Source: an uncultured Collinsella sp.
Lineage (GTDB): Bacteria; Actinomycetota; Coriobacteriia; Coriobacteriales; Coriobacteriaceae
Direction: 5' to 3'
DNA: 29,228 bases
Assembly (NCBI GenBank): GCA_900552735.1
Contig: USBA01000003.1
Span: 1-29,228 of the forward strand
The position numbers were made by a program, and so were the translations under genes. Under the pieces are notes generated by a model. It searched no databases. It saw only the letters and a program-made list of their open reading frames with translations, and was not told the origin of the DNA. Positions 1-7,999 of this stretch are shown here, one piece after another (the stretch's first letter is position 1; each line of letters opens with the position of its first letter).

Positions 1-1
1 C

Positions 2-457
2 GGCAACAAGGATGGCGGCATCACCACACTCGAGGACAAGAGCTGCGGCTGCGTGCAAAAGGGCGGATCTGCCCCCATCGTCGACGTGCTGCCGTACGCC
101 GGTCAGGCTACCAAGCATGGTCTGAACATGTTGTGCGGTCCGGGCAACGACATGGTATCCACCACGGCCCTGACGGCTGCCGGCTGCCACGTGATCCTGT
201 TCTCGACCGGCCGCGGCACGCCGTTTGGTGCGCCGGCGCCTACGCTCAAGGTGTTCACCAACCAGCGCCTGTGCGACCACAAGGCCAATTGGATGGACTT
301 TAACGCCGGTGTGGTGGCTACGGGCGAGCGTACGCTCGATGAGGCTGCCGGCGATCTGTATCAGCTGGTGCTGGACACGGCGAGCGGCAAGCTTACCAGC
401 GCCGAGCGTCGCGGCTGTCACGAGATCAGCATCTGGAAGGACGGAGTCTGCCTGTAG
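2..457 (+). CDS. uxaA: Altronate dehydratase, C-terminal part (cut by window edge)
   Basis: The reading frame is open from base 2, so the 5' end lies outside the window. The visible 151 residues match the C-terminal half of the UxaA/GarD family: GNKDGGITTLEDKSCGC near the start, then VQKGG, a GPGNDMVSTTALTAAGCH stretch and an FSTGRGTPFG loop, all characteristic of D-altronate dehydratases. In the family, UxaA dehydrates D-altronate to 2-keto-3-deoxygluconate in the Ashwell galacturonate pathway, in the cytosol, as an iron-dependent enzyme. Here it is followed by a strong terminator and then by the pectin genes, which fits galacturonate disposal. Inferences: it is the last gene of its operon, and uxaB/uxaC lie elsewhere or upstream. 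Galactarate dehydratase (GarD) is the main alternative. Confidence 0.88.
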   Translation, partial: GNKDGGITTLEDKSCGCVQKGGSAPIVDVLPYAGQATKHGLNMLCGPGNDMVSTTALTAAGCHVILFSTGRGTPFGAPAPTLKVFTNQRLCDHKANWMDFNAGVVATGERTLDEAAGDLYQLVLDTASGKLTSAERRGCHEISIWKDGVCL

Positions 458-506
458 CGATGACACGTTGAGCGCGTGATTGAATAAGCTGCTGCAAAGA
501 CTGGGC

Positions 507-546
507 GACCCCGCCGAGGACAATCTCGGCGGGGTCGTTTTTCGTT
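507..546 (+). terminator. Intrinsic terminator after uxaA
   Basis: A perfect 12-bp stem (507-518 with 525-536, arm GACCCCGCCGAG) encloses a 6-nt loop and is followed by GTTTTTCGTTT. It lies about 50 nt after the uxaA stop and should end that transcript. Confidence 0.93.
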
Positions 547-576
547 TCTCGTTGCGTTGTCGTGCACGGCTTTTTT

Positions 577-599
577 GGGAAGGGTGCCCGGCACCTCCC
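577..599. repeat. Small GC-rich hairpin of unknown role
   Basis: GGTGCC-C-GGCACC forms a near-perfect palindrome, with outer GGGA/TCCC pairing across a 2-nt bulge. A T-run precedes it rather than follows it, so it is not a standard terminator on the plus strand, and no T-run follows on the minus strand either. It sits between the uxaA terminator and the first operator. Confidence 0.35.
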
Positions 600-616
600 T
601 CATCTCCAGAGAACAA

Positions 617-626
617 TGAACGTTCA
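617..626. promoter_or_regulatory. Operator copy 1, perfect TGAACGTTCA palindrome
   Basis: TGAACGTTCA followed by CCTA. This is the first of seven copies of the same motif in intergenic DNA of the pectin region. An even palindrome with a central CG is the usual form of LacI-family operators. It lies 250 bp upstream of the transporter start, just before a possible promoter. Confidence 0.7.
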
Positions 627-634
627 CCTAGTTG

Positions 635-662
635 TTGCGTGGTGCTGAATCGACTTGATAAT
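635..662 (+). promoter_or_regulatory. Possible promoter (distal) for transporter gene
   Basis: TTGCGT and GATAAT are separated by 16 bp, just downstream of operator copy 1. The match to a sigma-70-type promoter is fair but could be chance. Confidence 0.3.
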
Positions 663-736
663 CAAAAATGCAGGGATTATTTCATTTTCAGGCCCGTTCA
701 ACGGCAAAAAACGACCGTTCAAGGATAATATACAAG

Positions 737-746
737 TGAACGTTCA
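737..746. promoter_or_regulatory. Operator copy 2, perfect TGAACGTTCA palindrome
   Basis: AAGTGAACGTTCACCTA. The palindrome overlaps the -35 element of the proximal promoter, so a bound repressor would block RNA polymerase. The same extended core, AAGTGAACGTTCACCT, occurs on the minus strand at operator copy 7 (15549-15558). Confidence 0.75.
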
Positions 747-771
747 CCTATCATAAGCAATCGCGCATAAT
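743..771 (+). promoter_or_regulatory. Promoter of the transporter/polygalacturonase region
   Basis: TTCACC (743-748), a 17-bp spacer and CATAAT (766-771). The predicted start point, about 778, falls inside operator copy 3, and the -35 overlaps operator copy 2. This is a classical repressed-promoter layout. Confidence 0.55.
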
Positions 772-776
772 CTAGC

Positions 777-786
777 TAAACGTTCA
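777..786. promoter_or_regulatory. Operator copy 3, TAAACGTTCA
   Basis: TAAACGTTCA followed by CCCT matches the consensus at all but the second base. It lies over the predicted transcription start and 40 bp from copy 2, about four helical turns, which would suit cooperative or looped binding. Confidence 0.65.
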
Positions 787-866
787 CCCTGAACGGCATG
801 CAGACAGACGTCGGTATGGACTCCAATGTCTTGTTCCAAGACAATCGAGAAAAGAGAGGGAGCTCG

Positions 867-2426
867 ATGACTAACAAGATCGGTAAAAAGCGCAAGATCA
901 CATTCTGGACGCGCTTGGGCTTTGGTATGGGCGGCATGCTCAACTCCGGTGCCCTGACCTTTACGCACAGCTACATGGTGCTGTTCCTGTCCACGGAGTG
1001 CGGCCTGTCCGCAGGCGAGGCTGCGCTGATCAGCTCGTTCGCCATCTATCTCAACGCCATTCTGTGCCCGCTTATGGGCTTTGTGGCCGATAACTTCTAC
1101 GCTACCAAGATCGGCCGTATCTTTGGCCGCCGCCGTTTCTGGATCTTGCTGGCAATCCCGATGATGGTCGCCGAGCCGCTCAACTTTGTGGCTACGCCGT
1201 TCGGTTTCCCGGACTACTTTGTGCTGTAACTGATCTAAAACCTCGCGTATACCTTATTCACCGCCAAACAGTCGCCGCTTACCATCGAGATGACCGACGA
1301 CTTCAAGGAGCGTACGTACCTCACCGGCTACAAGCACCTCTTTGGTAACGCCGCCGGCTTCCTGATGGCAGCACTCGTCGGCTTTGGCTTTGGCACCTTC
1401 GGCGAGACCAACCCGTTCAGCTACTTCATCATCGCTACGGTCAACGCTTCGGTCATGGCAATCTCGCTGCTGTGCGTGTACCTGTCCACGTGGGAGCACA
1501 CCCCCGAGGAGGTGGCTCAGGAGAAGATCGAGAGCGTCGGCGAGGGTATCAAGAAGTTCTTCATCGACGTTGTCTCTACCTTCCGCAACAAGTCCTTCCG
1601 CAAGGTCCTGTATGCACAGGTCTCCACGAAGCTCGCTGCTGCCTGCTGGTCTGCCTGCCTGTCCTTCTTCATCGTCTACTGCCTGCAGATTCCTAAGTCC
1701 TATGAGTCCGTGATGGAGATGCCCGGCAAGGTCGTCGCTATCGTCTGCACCGCCATCTGGGTTGCCCTCATGGCCAAGAAGGGCTTCCACAAGTCTTGGT
1801 ACCTGGCCAACGTCGGTTGCGCTGCGTGCATCATCGCCTACAACTACTTCGCCTTTGGTCAGATTAACGGCACCTCCACGGTCGCCATCGCTATGATCGC
1901 CTACCCCATCATCTTCGCTATCTGGAAGTTCTTCTACGTTGGCTTTCAGTATCTGCCCGATGTTCTGCTCAACTACATCCCCGATGTCGATGAGCTCATC
2001 ACCCTGCGTCGTCGCGAGGGCATCTACAGCTCCGCTCAGCAGCTCTGCCAGCAGATTGCTCAGGCTATCGCTGTAAACGCCTGGGCTATCGTCCTCGCTG
2101 CCTCCGGCTTCATTCAGACCGCCGGTAACAGCGACGCCGTGACCCAGCCCGCCACCGTGCCTCTGTACATCTGCGGCTACATGCTCATTGGCTGCGCCGG
2201 CTTCTTCCTGCTCGCGGCTGTCCTTGCCCGCGGCATCAAGATCGACAAGGAGCAGTGCGACATCCTCTGCGACGAGATCAAGCGCGTCAAGGAGGGCGGC
2301 AAGATGGCCGACGTCCAGCCCGAGGTCAAGGCTCTTTGCGAGGAGCTCTCCGGCTTCAAGTACGAGGACTGCTTCGCTCACAACAATGTTGGCTTCCAGG
2401 ACGGCAGCGTAATTCCCGCCGAGTAG
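867..2426 (+). pseudogene. GPH-family sugar/oligouronide transporter, broken by two in-frame TAA codons
   Basis: One reading frame runs from ATG 867 (SD GAGGGAG just upstream) to the stop at 2424-2426, giving 519 codons, a normal length for a glycoside-pentoside-hexuronide:cation symporter. It is interrupted at 1227-1229 and 1236-1238 by two TAA codons only two sense codons apart. The first piece (120 aa) carries the N-terminal membrane segments and a DNFYATKIGRIFGRRRFW loop typical of the family. The frame between the stops and ATG 1290 still reads as transporter (NLAYTLFTAKQSPLTIE), and the second piece has the remaining hydrophobic segments. No good SD precedes ATG 1290, so restart looks poor. 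Codon use is uniform on both sides, so the lesion is recent or a sequence error. Predicted cargo, inferred from context, is oligogalacturonide. A split but functional two-piece transporter is unlikely but not excluded. Confidence 0.8.
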
Positions 2427-2449
2427 GGCAGGCGCATCGTCCAAACCAC

Positions 2450-2494
2450 AGGGCCGTGCCACCGGAGATTCACCGGCGGGTGCGGCCCTTTTTT
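2450..2494 (+). terminator. Intrinsic terminator after transporter gene
   Basis: GGGCCG pairs with CGGCCC around an inner CCGG/CCGG region, followed directly by six T residues (2489-2494). It would end the transporter transcript, so the polygalacturonase, whose start is 47 nt further on, may rely on read-through or its own promoter; none is clearly visible in the gap. Confidence 0.8.
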
Positions 2495-2540
2495 AAAAAC
2501 GAGTAGTATGAACTTCTGATTACATTTGAGGGAGAGACCC

Positions 2541-4136
2541 ATGGAGACGAACGTTATCTGGCGCAACGCCCGCGCGGCCGTTATTGAGCTCGACGACGGT
2601 GGCTACTTTACCTGTGCCGATACGTGGGAGATCTTTGTCAACGATGAGCCCGTCGGTACCACGAATACGGTCGAGACCTATGTTGACGGCCTGGTTCCCG
2701 GCAAGCGCAACCTGATCCGCTTTGTCTGCGGCGAGCGCGAGCTGAGCGTGGGCGTCACCACGCCCGCGGAGCCCTTTACCATCAACGTTCGCGACTGCGG
2801 CGCCAAAGGCGATGCCGAGCACGATGACACCACCAATATCCAGGCTGCCATCATGGCTTGTCCCAAGGGCGGGCGCGTGCTGATTCCCGCTGGCAACTAC
2901 CGCATCAAGTCCCTCTTCCTTAAGAGCAATATCAACATCGAGCTCGCCGAGGGCGCGGTGCTGCTGGCCCGTCACGACCGCGCGGCGCTTGCCTACATTC
3001 CGGGCACGGTCACGGGTGACAAGGGCACCGGGTATGCCGGCACCGATATGCTGCCCCTGGGCCGCTGGGAGGGCGAGAGCTTTTCGACCTATTGCTCGAC
3101 CTTTACGGGTCTGAGCGTGCACGACGTGTGCATCTATGGCCGCGGCGCCATCGACGGCCAGACCGATTTTGCCGAGGATAACTGGTGGAACAAGGACTTT
3201 AAGAATATCTTCCGCCCCGAGGAGGGCCGCGAGATCGCCCGCCCGCGCATGATCTTCCTGTCCGAGTGCCAAAACGTGAGCCTTGCCGGCTTTACCGTCC
3301 GCAACAGCCCAGCATGGAACATCCATCCCGTTCTGTGCGAACACGTCGATGCCCTGTGCCTGTCCATCGAGGGTCCCAAGAACTCCCACAACACCGACGG
3401 CTTCGATCCCGAGAGCTGTGGCTTTGTTCGCATCCTGGGTTGCCAGTTCTCGGTGGGCGACGACTGCATCGCCATCAAGAGCGGCAAACTGGGCATTGAG
3501 CCCGAGCTTCGTCCCGCCACGCATGACGTGTTGATCGCTCACTGCTACATGCACGACGGTCATGGCGCCGTGGTGTTGGGGTCCGAGGCTGCCGGCGGCA
3601 TCAAGGACCTCACCGTGAGCAAGTGCCTCTTTGAGCGCACCGACCGCGGCCTGCGCGTTAAGACTCGTCGCGGTCGCGGCAAGGACGCCGTCAACGAGGG
3701 CATCACCTTTGAGCACATTCGCATGGACGAGGTGCTCACGCCTTTCGTGGTCAATTCGTTCTACTTCTGCGATAAGGACGGCAAGACCGACTATGTCCAG
3801 AGCCGCGACGCGGTGCCCGTCGACGACCGTACGCCCGGCTTTGGCGCCACGACGTTCCGCGACATCGAGGCCACCAACTGCCACGCGGCCGCGGCCTATA
3901 TCACGGGACTGCCCGAGAGCAAGGTGACGCGCCTGACGTTCCAGGATGTCCATGTGACCTTTGCCGCCGATGCCGAGCCCTTTGTGCCAGCCATGGCCTG
4001 TGGCGTGGAGCCGATGGTGCGCCAGGGCATCATCGCGCAGAACGTGAAAGTCCTCGACCTGCAAAATGTGGTGATCGAGGGTCAGGATGGCGATGAGCTG
4101 CAGCTCGAGAACGTCGATAAGATTGTCCGTTCCTAG
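2541..4136 (+). CDS. Polygalacturonase, GH28 (probably exo-acting, cytosolic)
   Basis: 531 aa. Start ATG 2541 is chosen for its SD, GAGGGAGAG; an upstream in-frame start would overlap that SD. Residues 1-80 look like a fibronectin-III-like N-terminal domain as in exo-polygalacturonases. The rest is a right-handed beta-helix starting at INVRDCGAKGD. All four GH28 signatures are present: NTD (N284-D286), GDD (G306-D308), GHG (around H341) and R372-V-K374. The aspartates are the catalytic acid and base in the family, which hydrolyses alpha-1,4 galacturonan. There is no signal peptide, so it should act in the cytosol on imported oligomers. Family and catalysis are seen; the exo mode is inferred from the N-terminal domain and location. 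Rhamnogalacturonan-type or unsaturated-end specificity is also possible. Confidence 0.93.
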   Translation: METNVIWRNARAAVIELDDGGYFTCADTWEIFVNDEPVGTTNTVETYVDGLVPGKRNLIRFVCGERELSVGVTTPAEPFTINVRDCGAKGDAEHDDTTNIQAAIMACPKGGRVLIPAGNYRIKSLFLKSNINIELAEGAVLLARHDRAALAYIPGTVTGDKGTGYAGTDMLPLGRWEGESFSTYCSTFTGLSVHDVCIYGRGAIDGQTDFAEDNWWNKDFKNIFRPEEGREIARPRMIFLSECQNVSLAGFTVRNSPAWNIHPVLCEHVDALCLSIEGPKNSHNTDGFDPESCGFVRILGCQFSVGDDCIAIKSGKLGIEPELRPATHDVLIAHCYMHDGHGAVVLGSEAAGGIKDLTVSKCLFERTDRGLRVKTRRGRGKDAVNEGITFEHIRMDEVLTPFVVNSFYFCDKDGKTDYVQSRDAVPVDDRTPGFGATTFRDIEATNCHAAAAYITGLPESKVTRLTFQDVHVTFAADAEPFVPAMACGVEPMVRQGIIAQNVKVLDLQNVVIEGQDGDELQLENVDKIVRS

Positions 4137-4152
4137 CTGGAATTGATGACCG

Positions 4153-4190
4153 GGGCCGCATTGCCGAAAAAATCGGCTATGCGGCCCTTG
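4153..4190 (+). terminator. Hairpin after polygalacturonase (weak terminator or attenuator)
   Basis: GGGCCGCAT/ATGCGGCCC outer stem, one T-T mismatch, inner GCCGA/TCGGC stem and an A5 loop. It is followed only by TTGTG, so termination is probably partial. It lies 17 nt after the stop and about 45 nt before the next gene, and could tune the polygalacturonase level relative to the esterases. Confidence 0.55.
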
Positions 4191-4231
4191 TGCCATGCGG
4201 CCGCGCTACGCATCATAACGAGAAGGTATAC

Positions 4232-5041
4232 ATGCTCAATAAAACGATTTGTGTCGGGGTCGATGGCTCGGATGCCGCGATCTCGTCCTATATTTTTGCT
4301 CCCACCGAGGATGCTTATGCCCTGGAACCCCGACCTGCAGTTTTGATTGTGCCGGGTGGGGGCTACGATCATATTTCGCCTCGCGAGGGCGAGCCGGTGG
4401 CGCTACGCTTACTTGCGATGGGGTATCAGGCTTTTGTTCTGGACTACTCGGTTGCGCCCGCCACCTATCCGCTTGCATTGCAAGAACTTGCGCGGGCGGT
4501 CGATACCGTGCGAAGTCATGCGACGGAGTTGTGCGTCGATCCCAATCGAATTACGGTCATGGGTTTTTCGGCGGGTGGACACCTGGTTGGCTTGCTCGGG
4601 GCGCTTTGGGACAAACCTTGGCTTGCAGAGTCGATCGCGACATCGCCTGAGTCGATTCGGCCTGACGCACTTTGCTTGTGCTATCCGGTCGTAAGCTCGG
4701 GGACCTATGCTCATCGTGGTTCGTTTGAACACCTAACGGGTGCCGATGACGCTTTGGCTCAAAAGTTGTCAATCGAGAATATGGTGGGCGAGGGCTTCCC
4801 TCGTACGTTCTTGTGGCATACCGCCGATGATGCATCGGTGTCAGTTCAAAATAGCCTCCTTCTTGCGCAGGCTCTTGCCGACCACGGGATTGGCTTTAGC
4901 CTACATGTCTTTCCGCATGGAAAGCATGGGGCATCGCTCGCTTCGGCCTTAACGGCATTTAAGGGCTGCGCCGAGCATATTCAGCCACAGGTTCAGGGCT
5001 GGCCTGAGCAGTTCGCTGCCTGGGAGCGTGATGGACGATGA
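4232..5041 (+). CDS. Alpha/beta-hydrolase esterase (probable pectin/sugar acetylesterase)
   Basis: 269 aa. Start ATG 4232 has SD AGAAGG at good spacing; an upstream in-frame ATG (4190) lies within the preceding hairpin and is rejected. Seen: a PGGGY oxyanion loop, the nucleophile elbow GFSAGG, an Asp in HTADDASV and a late His in HGKHG, so the Ser-Asp-His triad is complete. The layout fits the Aes/acetylxylan-esterase-like group that removes acetyl groups from imported oligosaccharides. No signal peptide is present. The last 4 bases (ATGA) overlap the start of the pectin methylesterase gene, implying coupled translation. Codon use is somewhat less GC-biased than the genes around it. The substrate is inferred from context; another short-chain ester is possible. 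Confidence 0.85.
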   Translation: MLNKTICVGVDGSDAAISSYIFAPTEDAYALEPRPAVLIVPGGGYDHISPREGEPVALRLLAMGYQAFVLDYSVAPATYPLALQELARAVDTVRSHATELCVDPNRITVMGFSAGGHLVGLLGALWDKPWLAESIATSPESIRPDALCLCYPVVSSGTYAHRGSFEHLTGADDALAQKLSIENMVGEGFPRTFLWHTADDASVSVQNSLLLAQALADHGIGFSLHVFPHGKHGASLASALTAFKGCAEHIQPQVQGWPEQFAAWERDGR

Positions 5042-7203
5042 GCGAAAGCATCTATACACTGCGCGTTTCGAGGGCTGCGGCAGGAGCATATCCAACGATT
5101 TCCGATGCCTTGGCGGCAGCCGATCAACTCTATCCGGATGCCGAGCAACCGGTGACAATCCATATCGAGCCGGGTGAGTACCGCGAACGGGTCGAGATTC
5201 ATCGACCGTATGTGACGCTGGTGGGCGAGACGGCTGACAGCGTGCGTATCGTGGGCAGTCTGGGCGCCAAGATGCCCTCGGGGGACGGATCGGGCATTGA
5301 CGGAAAGCTCGGCACCTTTAGGACCTATACCGTTTTGGTCGATGCCGACGACGTGCGGCTCGAGAACCTCACAATCGTCAACGATGCCGGCGACGGTCGC
5401 GAGGTGGGGCAGGCGATTGCCCTGTACGCCGACGGCGACCGTTTGGTGGTCGACGCCTGTTGCATTACGGGGCGCCAGGACACGCTGTTTTTGGGCCCGT
5501 TGCCCCCGCGCGAAGTCAAACCGGGCGGATTCATTGGGCCCAAGCAGTTTGCGCCGCGTCGGGTGGGCCGTCAGTATTTTCGACGCTGCCGGATTGAGGG
5601 CGACGTCGACTTTATCTTTGGCGGCGCGTGTGCCTATTTTGAGGGGTGCGAGATCCGCTCGCTCAACCGCAATATGGACGTGAACGGTTACGTGACGGCG
5701 GCATCGACGCCCGAGGGAGAGCCATATGGCTTCGTGTTCCACGGCTGCTCGTTTACAGCCGCGCAAGACGTGGCACCGGATTCGGTCTATTTGGGTCGTC
5801 CTTGGCGTGAGTGGGCCCAGACCGTGCTGATCGATTGCTGGCTGGGACAGCATATCAAGCGCGAAGGTTGGTGGGATTGGGCTAAGCCGGCGGCGCACGA
5901 GAGGGCGCACTACGCTGGTGCAAGCCTACATGGCCCGGCGAGTGATGCCGAAAACTGGGTGCCATGGGCGCACGAGCTCGATGCGACAGCCACTACCCGA
6001 TACGCCCGCGAACAGGTGCTTTCCGGTGCGGACGGCTGGGACCCCGAAGGTGGCCCGGGCGACGCTGCGGAGACCGACAGTCTTTCCGATAACGGTCGCA
6101 CGGTGCATATCGACACCTATTACGAAGACGAACTGGCGTTTCGTGAGCGCCTTAAGCGTGAGGGCCGCTCCGCCGCATTTAAGGGCACGACGCCCGAAGA
6201 CTTTGAGGCATGGCAGATTGCGACGAGGGTTCGGCTGTTTGACCTGTTGGGCCTATCGATTATGGATCGCGTGTCGATTGAGGCGCGCGAGCTCGATCGG
6301 GTGCAGATTGCCGGCGGTATCGTGCGCACCCATGCGATGCTGCAGGTGGAGCGCGACGTTTGGATGCCGTTCTACCTGCTCGAGCCGCAGTCGCCTAAGC
6401 TCGATGCGCGCGGCCGCAAGTGTTGCTATGTCTGCCCGCATGGCCATCAGGGAGCAGGCGCCGCAAGTGTTGCGGGCGTGACGGGCGTGCCGGCGGTCGA
6501 TGATGCTGTGCGTAAGTTCAATTACGACTACGGTCTACGTTTGGCGCGTATGGGTTACGTGACCGTCTGCCCCGACGCACGCGGTTGGGGATACCGTCGT
6601 GACTGGAAGGGTCAGGGCGATGACGAGAACAGCTTTCTGCGCGGCACGTGCCTAAACCAGGCGCGCATGGCCGAGCCGCTGGGACTTACCGTTGCGGGCC
6701 TCAACGCCTGGGATAACATGCGTCTGATCGATTACCTAGAGGCGCGCGGCGACATTGCCATGGACGACCTGGGCTGTTTTGGCTTTTCGGGCGGCGGATA
6801 CATGACGCTGTATCTGGCGGCGCTCGACCCACGTGTATGCAAGGCGTTTGTCTCGGGCTACCTGTACGGTGTCGATGATTCGCTGCTGCATCTCAACGGC
6901 AATTGCAGCTGCAACTACACACCCGGACTTTGGCGCTTGCTCGACATGGGCGATATTGCCTCGCTTATTGCGCCGCGCCCGTTGTTAGTGCAGAGCTGCG
7001 AAGAAGATCATCTGAACGGTTCGCGCGGGCTGAAAAATGTCGATGAACAGCTCAAGATCGTGCGCGATGCCTACAAGTTGCTGGGCCGCAGAGATGCTCT
7101 GAGGCACGAGGTGTGTCCGGGTGGACACCATCTGGGAGTGACACATCTTGTCGAGGATATCGAATGGCTCGATTCGCACGTTGCGAAATGCGACCGTGCT
7201 TAG
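5038..7203 (+). CDS. Pectin methylesterase (CE8) fused to an acetylesterase-like alpha/beta hydrolase
   Basis: 721 aa, starting at ATG 5038 within the ATGA overlap with the previous gene. Residues 1-330 are a CE8 pectinesterase beta-helix with GQAIALYADGD, GRQDTL (Gln147, Asp148), DFIFGG (Asp191), GYVTAAST and LGRPW (Arg254); these are the known oxyanion-hole and catalytic residues of the family. Residues 355-721 form a separate alpha/beta hydrolase with CPHGHQG, GFSGGG (nucleophile Ser584), an acidic CEEDHLN (Asp657) and GGHHLG (His697/698), resembling the Abhydrolase_7/acetyl-xylan-esterase-like group. The protein therefore probably removes methyl and acyl esters from one pectic substrate. 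No signal peptide is visible, unlike most CE8 enzymes, so action in the cytosol is inferred. Activity of the second domain on acetyl groups is inference. Confidence 0.92.
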   Translation: MSESIYTLRVSRAAAGAYPTISDALAAADQLYPDAEQPVTIHIEPGEYRERVEIHRPYVTLVGETADSVRIVGSLGAKMPSGDGSGIDGKLGTFRTYTVLVDADDVRLENLTIVNDAGDGREVGQAIALYADGDRLVVDACCITGRQDTLFLGPLPPREVKPGGFIGPKQFAPRRVGRQYFRRCRIEGDVDFIFGGACAYFEGCEIRSLNRNMDVNGYVTAASTPEGEPYGFVFHGCSFTAAQDVAPDSVYLGRPWREWAQTVLIDCWLGQHIKREGWWDWAKPAAHERAHYAGASLHGPASDAENWVPWAHELDATATTRYAREQVLSGADGWDPEGGPGDAAETDSLSDNGRTVHIDTYYEDELAFRERLKREGRSAAFKGTTPEDFEAWQIATRVRLFDLLGLSIMDRVSIEARELDRVQIAGGIVRTHAMLQVERDVWMPFYLLEPQSPKLDARGRKCCYVCPHGHQGAGAASVAGVTGVPAVDDAVRKFNYDYGLRLARMGYVTVCPDARGWGYRRDWKGQGDDENSFLRGTCLNQARMAEPLGLTVAGLNAWDNMRLIDYLEARGDIAMDDLGCFGFSGGGYMTLYLAALDPRVCKAFVSGYLYGVDDSLLHLNGNCSCNYTPGLWRLLDMGDIASLIAPRPLLVQSCEEDHLNGSRGLKNVDEQLKIVRDAYKLLGRRDALRHEVCPGGHHLGVTHLVEDIEWLDSHVAKCDRA

Positions 7204-7272
7204 CCCCTCGGCATGTTGCAAATAAACGGTACGTACCTGTATGGCCGCCAATGGGCGGATGAGGAGAAGATT

Positions 7273-7941
7273 ATGGAAACGAAGAACTTGAGTGAATCGA
7301 CCATTTGCTGCTTTGGCGATTCGACCACATGGGGGGATAACGGATGCGGCGCAGGCGGCAACGACATCTCTTGGACTTCGCATCTGGGCGCGTTGCTGGG
7401 AGGTGCAGTCGTCGAGAACTTTGGCATCAAGGGTTCGCGTATCGCCATCAAGGCCGACCGTACCGATTCATTTGTCGAGCGCTTGGACGGCATCGACGAT
7501 GCGGCCGATGTCTATGTTGTCTTTGGCGGCGTTAACGACTTTAGCCGCAACGTGCCGCTTGGCGAGTTGGGCAGCACCGATGTGCATGAGTTCTATGGTG
7601 CGGTCGACTATCTGATCCGAACCATCACGGCGCGCTCACCTCAGGCAAAGCTCGTGTTTATGACGCCATGCAAGACGAGTGGTAAGCACGAGAAGGATAT
7701 CCCGGCAAGCGATGAGGCGAACCATTTGGGTCTGACGCAAGACGCCTACGTGCGAGCGATGCTGGAGGTCTGTGACCGTTACTCCGTTCCGGTGATTGAC
7801 CTGTATGCGCAAAGCGGCATCAGCCCGTTTTTGCCGGAGCACCGCGAACTCTATATGCCGGACGGTCTGCATTACAGCCCGGCTGGCTATGAGCGCCTGG
7901 CGCATCGCATCGCCGCGGGCTTAGCCACCGTTTGCCGTTAA
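7273..7941 (+). CDS. SGNH/GDSL-family esterase
   Basis: 222 aa. Start ATG 7273 follows SD GAGGAGAAG; the upstream in-frame ATG at 7213 lacks one. The SGNH blocks are visible: GDS with nucleophile Ser17, GGVND with Asn88, and DGLHYSP with Asp197 and His200. This is the fold of rhamnogalacturonan acetylesterases and lysophospholipase-like esterases. It follows the CE8 fusion gene by 69 bp on the same strand and precedes GH105, so deacetylation of rhamnogalacturonan or galacturonan oligomers is the likely job (inference). There is no signal peptide. It is the third candidate esterase in a row. Confidence 0.88.
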   Translation: METKNLSESTICCFGDSTTWGDNGCGAGGNDISWTSHLGALLGGAVVENFGIKGSRIAIKADRTDSFVERLDGIDDAADVYVVFGGVNDFSRNVPLGELGSTDVHEFYGAVDYLIRTITARSPQAKLVFMTPCKTSGKHEKDIPASDEANHLGLTQDAYVRAMLEVCDRYSVPVIDLYAQSGISPFLPEHRELYMPDGLHYSPAGYERLAHRIAAGLATVCR

Positions 7942-7969
7942 AAGTCTGCCGTTCGCGGGGAATATAGGG

Positions 7970-7979
7970 TTAACGTTCA
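7970..7979. promoter_or_regulatory. Operator copy 4, TTAACGTTCA
   Basis: TTAACGTTCA followed by CCCT. It occupies the loop of the 15-bp inverted repeat, 41 bp upstream of copy 5. Confidence 0.68.
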
Positions 7980-7999
7980 CCCTATATTCCCCGTTCGCG

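Noticed and set aside
693..720. CCGTTCAACGG and a nearby CCGTTCAA as extra operator copies
   Set aside because: They share only a half-site (GTTCA) with the operator and lack the AACGTTCA core.
1254..2462. Long minus-strand open frame of 402 codons opposite the transporter
   Set aside because: It mirrors the high-GC codon structure of the plus-strand gene, has repetitive Leu/Ala/Asp content and no family motif.
2785..2790. AACGTT inside the polygalacturonase gene (and another at 18963-18968)
   Set aside because: Coding sequence without the flanking TGA/CACCTA context of the intergenic operators; probably chance.
2520..4196. 558-codon minus-strand open frame opposite the polygalacturonase
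   Set aside because: A shadow of the GH28 gene; no SD and no recognisable domain, while the plus strand has all GH28 catalytic motifs.
7956..7993. 15-bp inverted repeat as an intrinsic terminator of the SGNH gene
   Set aside because: No T-run follows on either strand; kept as a repeat/regulatory element instead.
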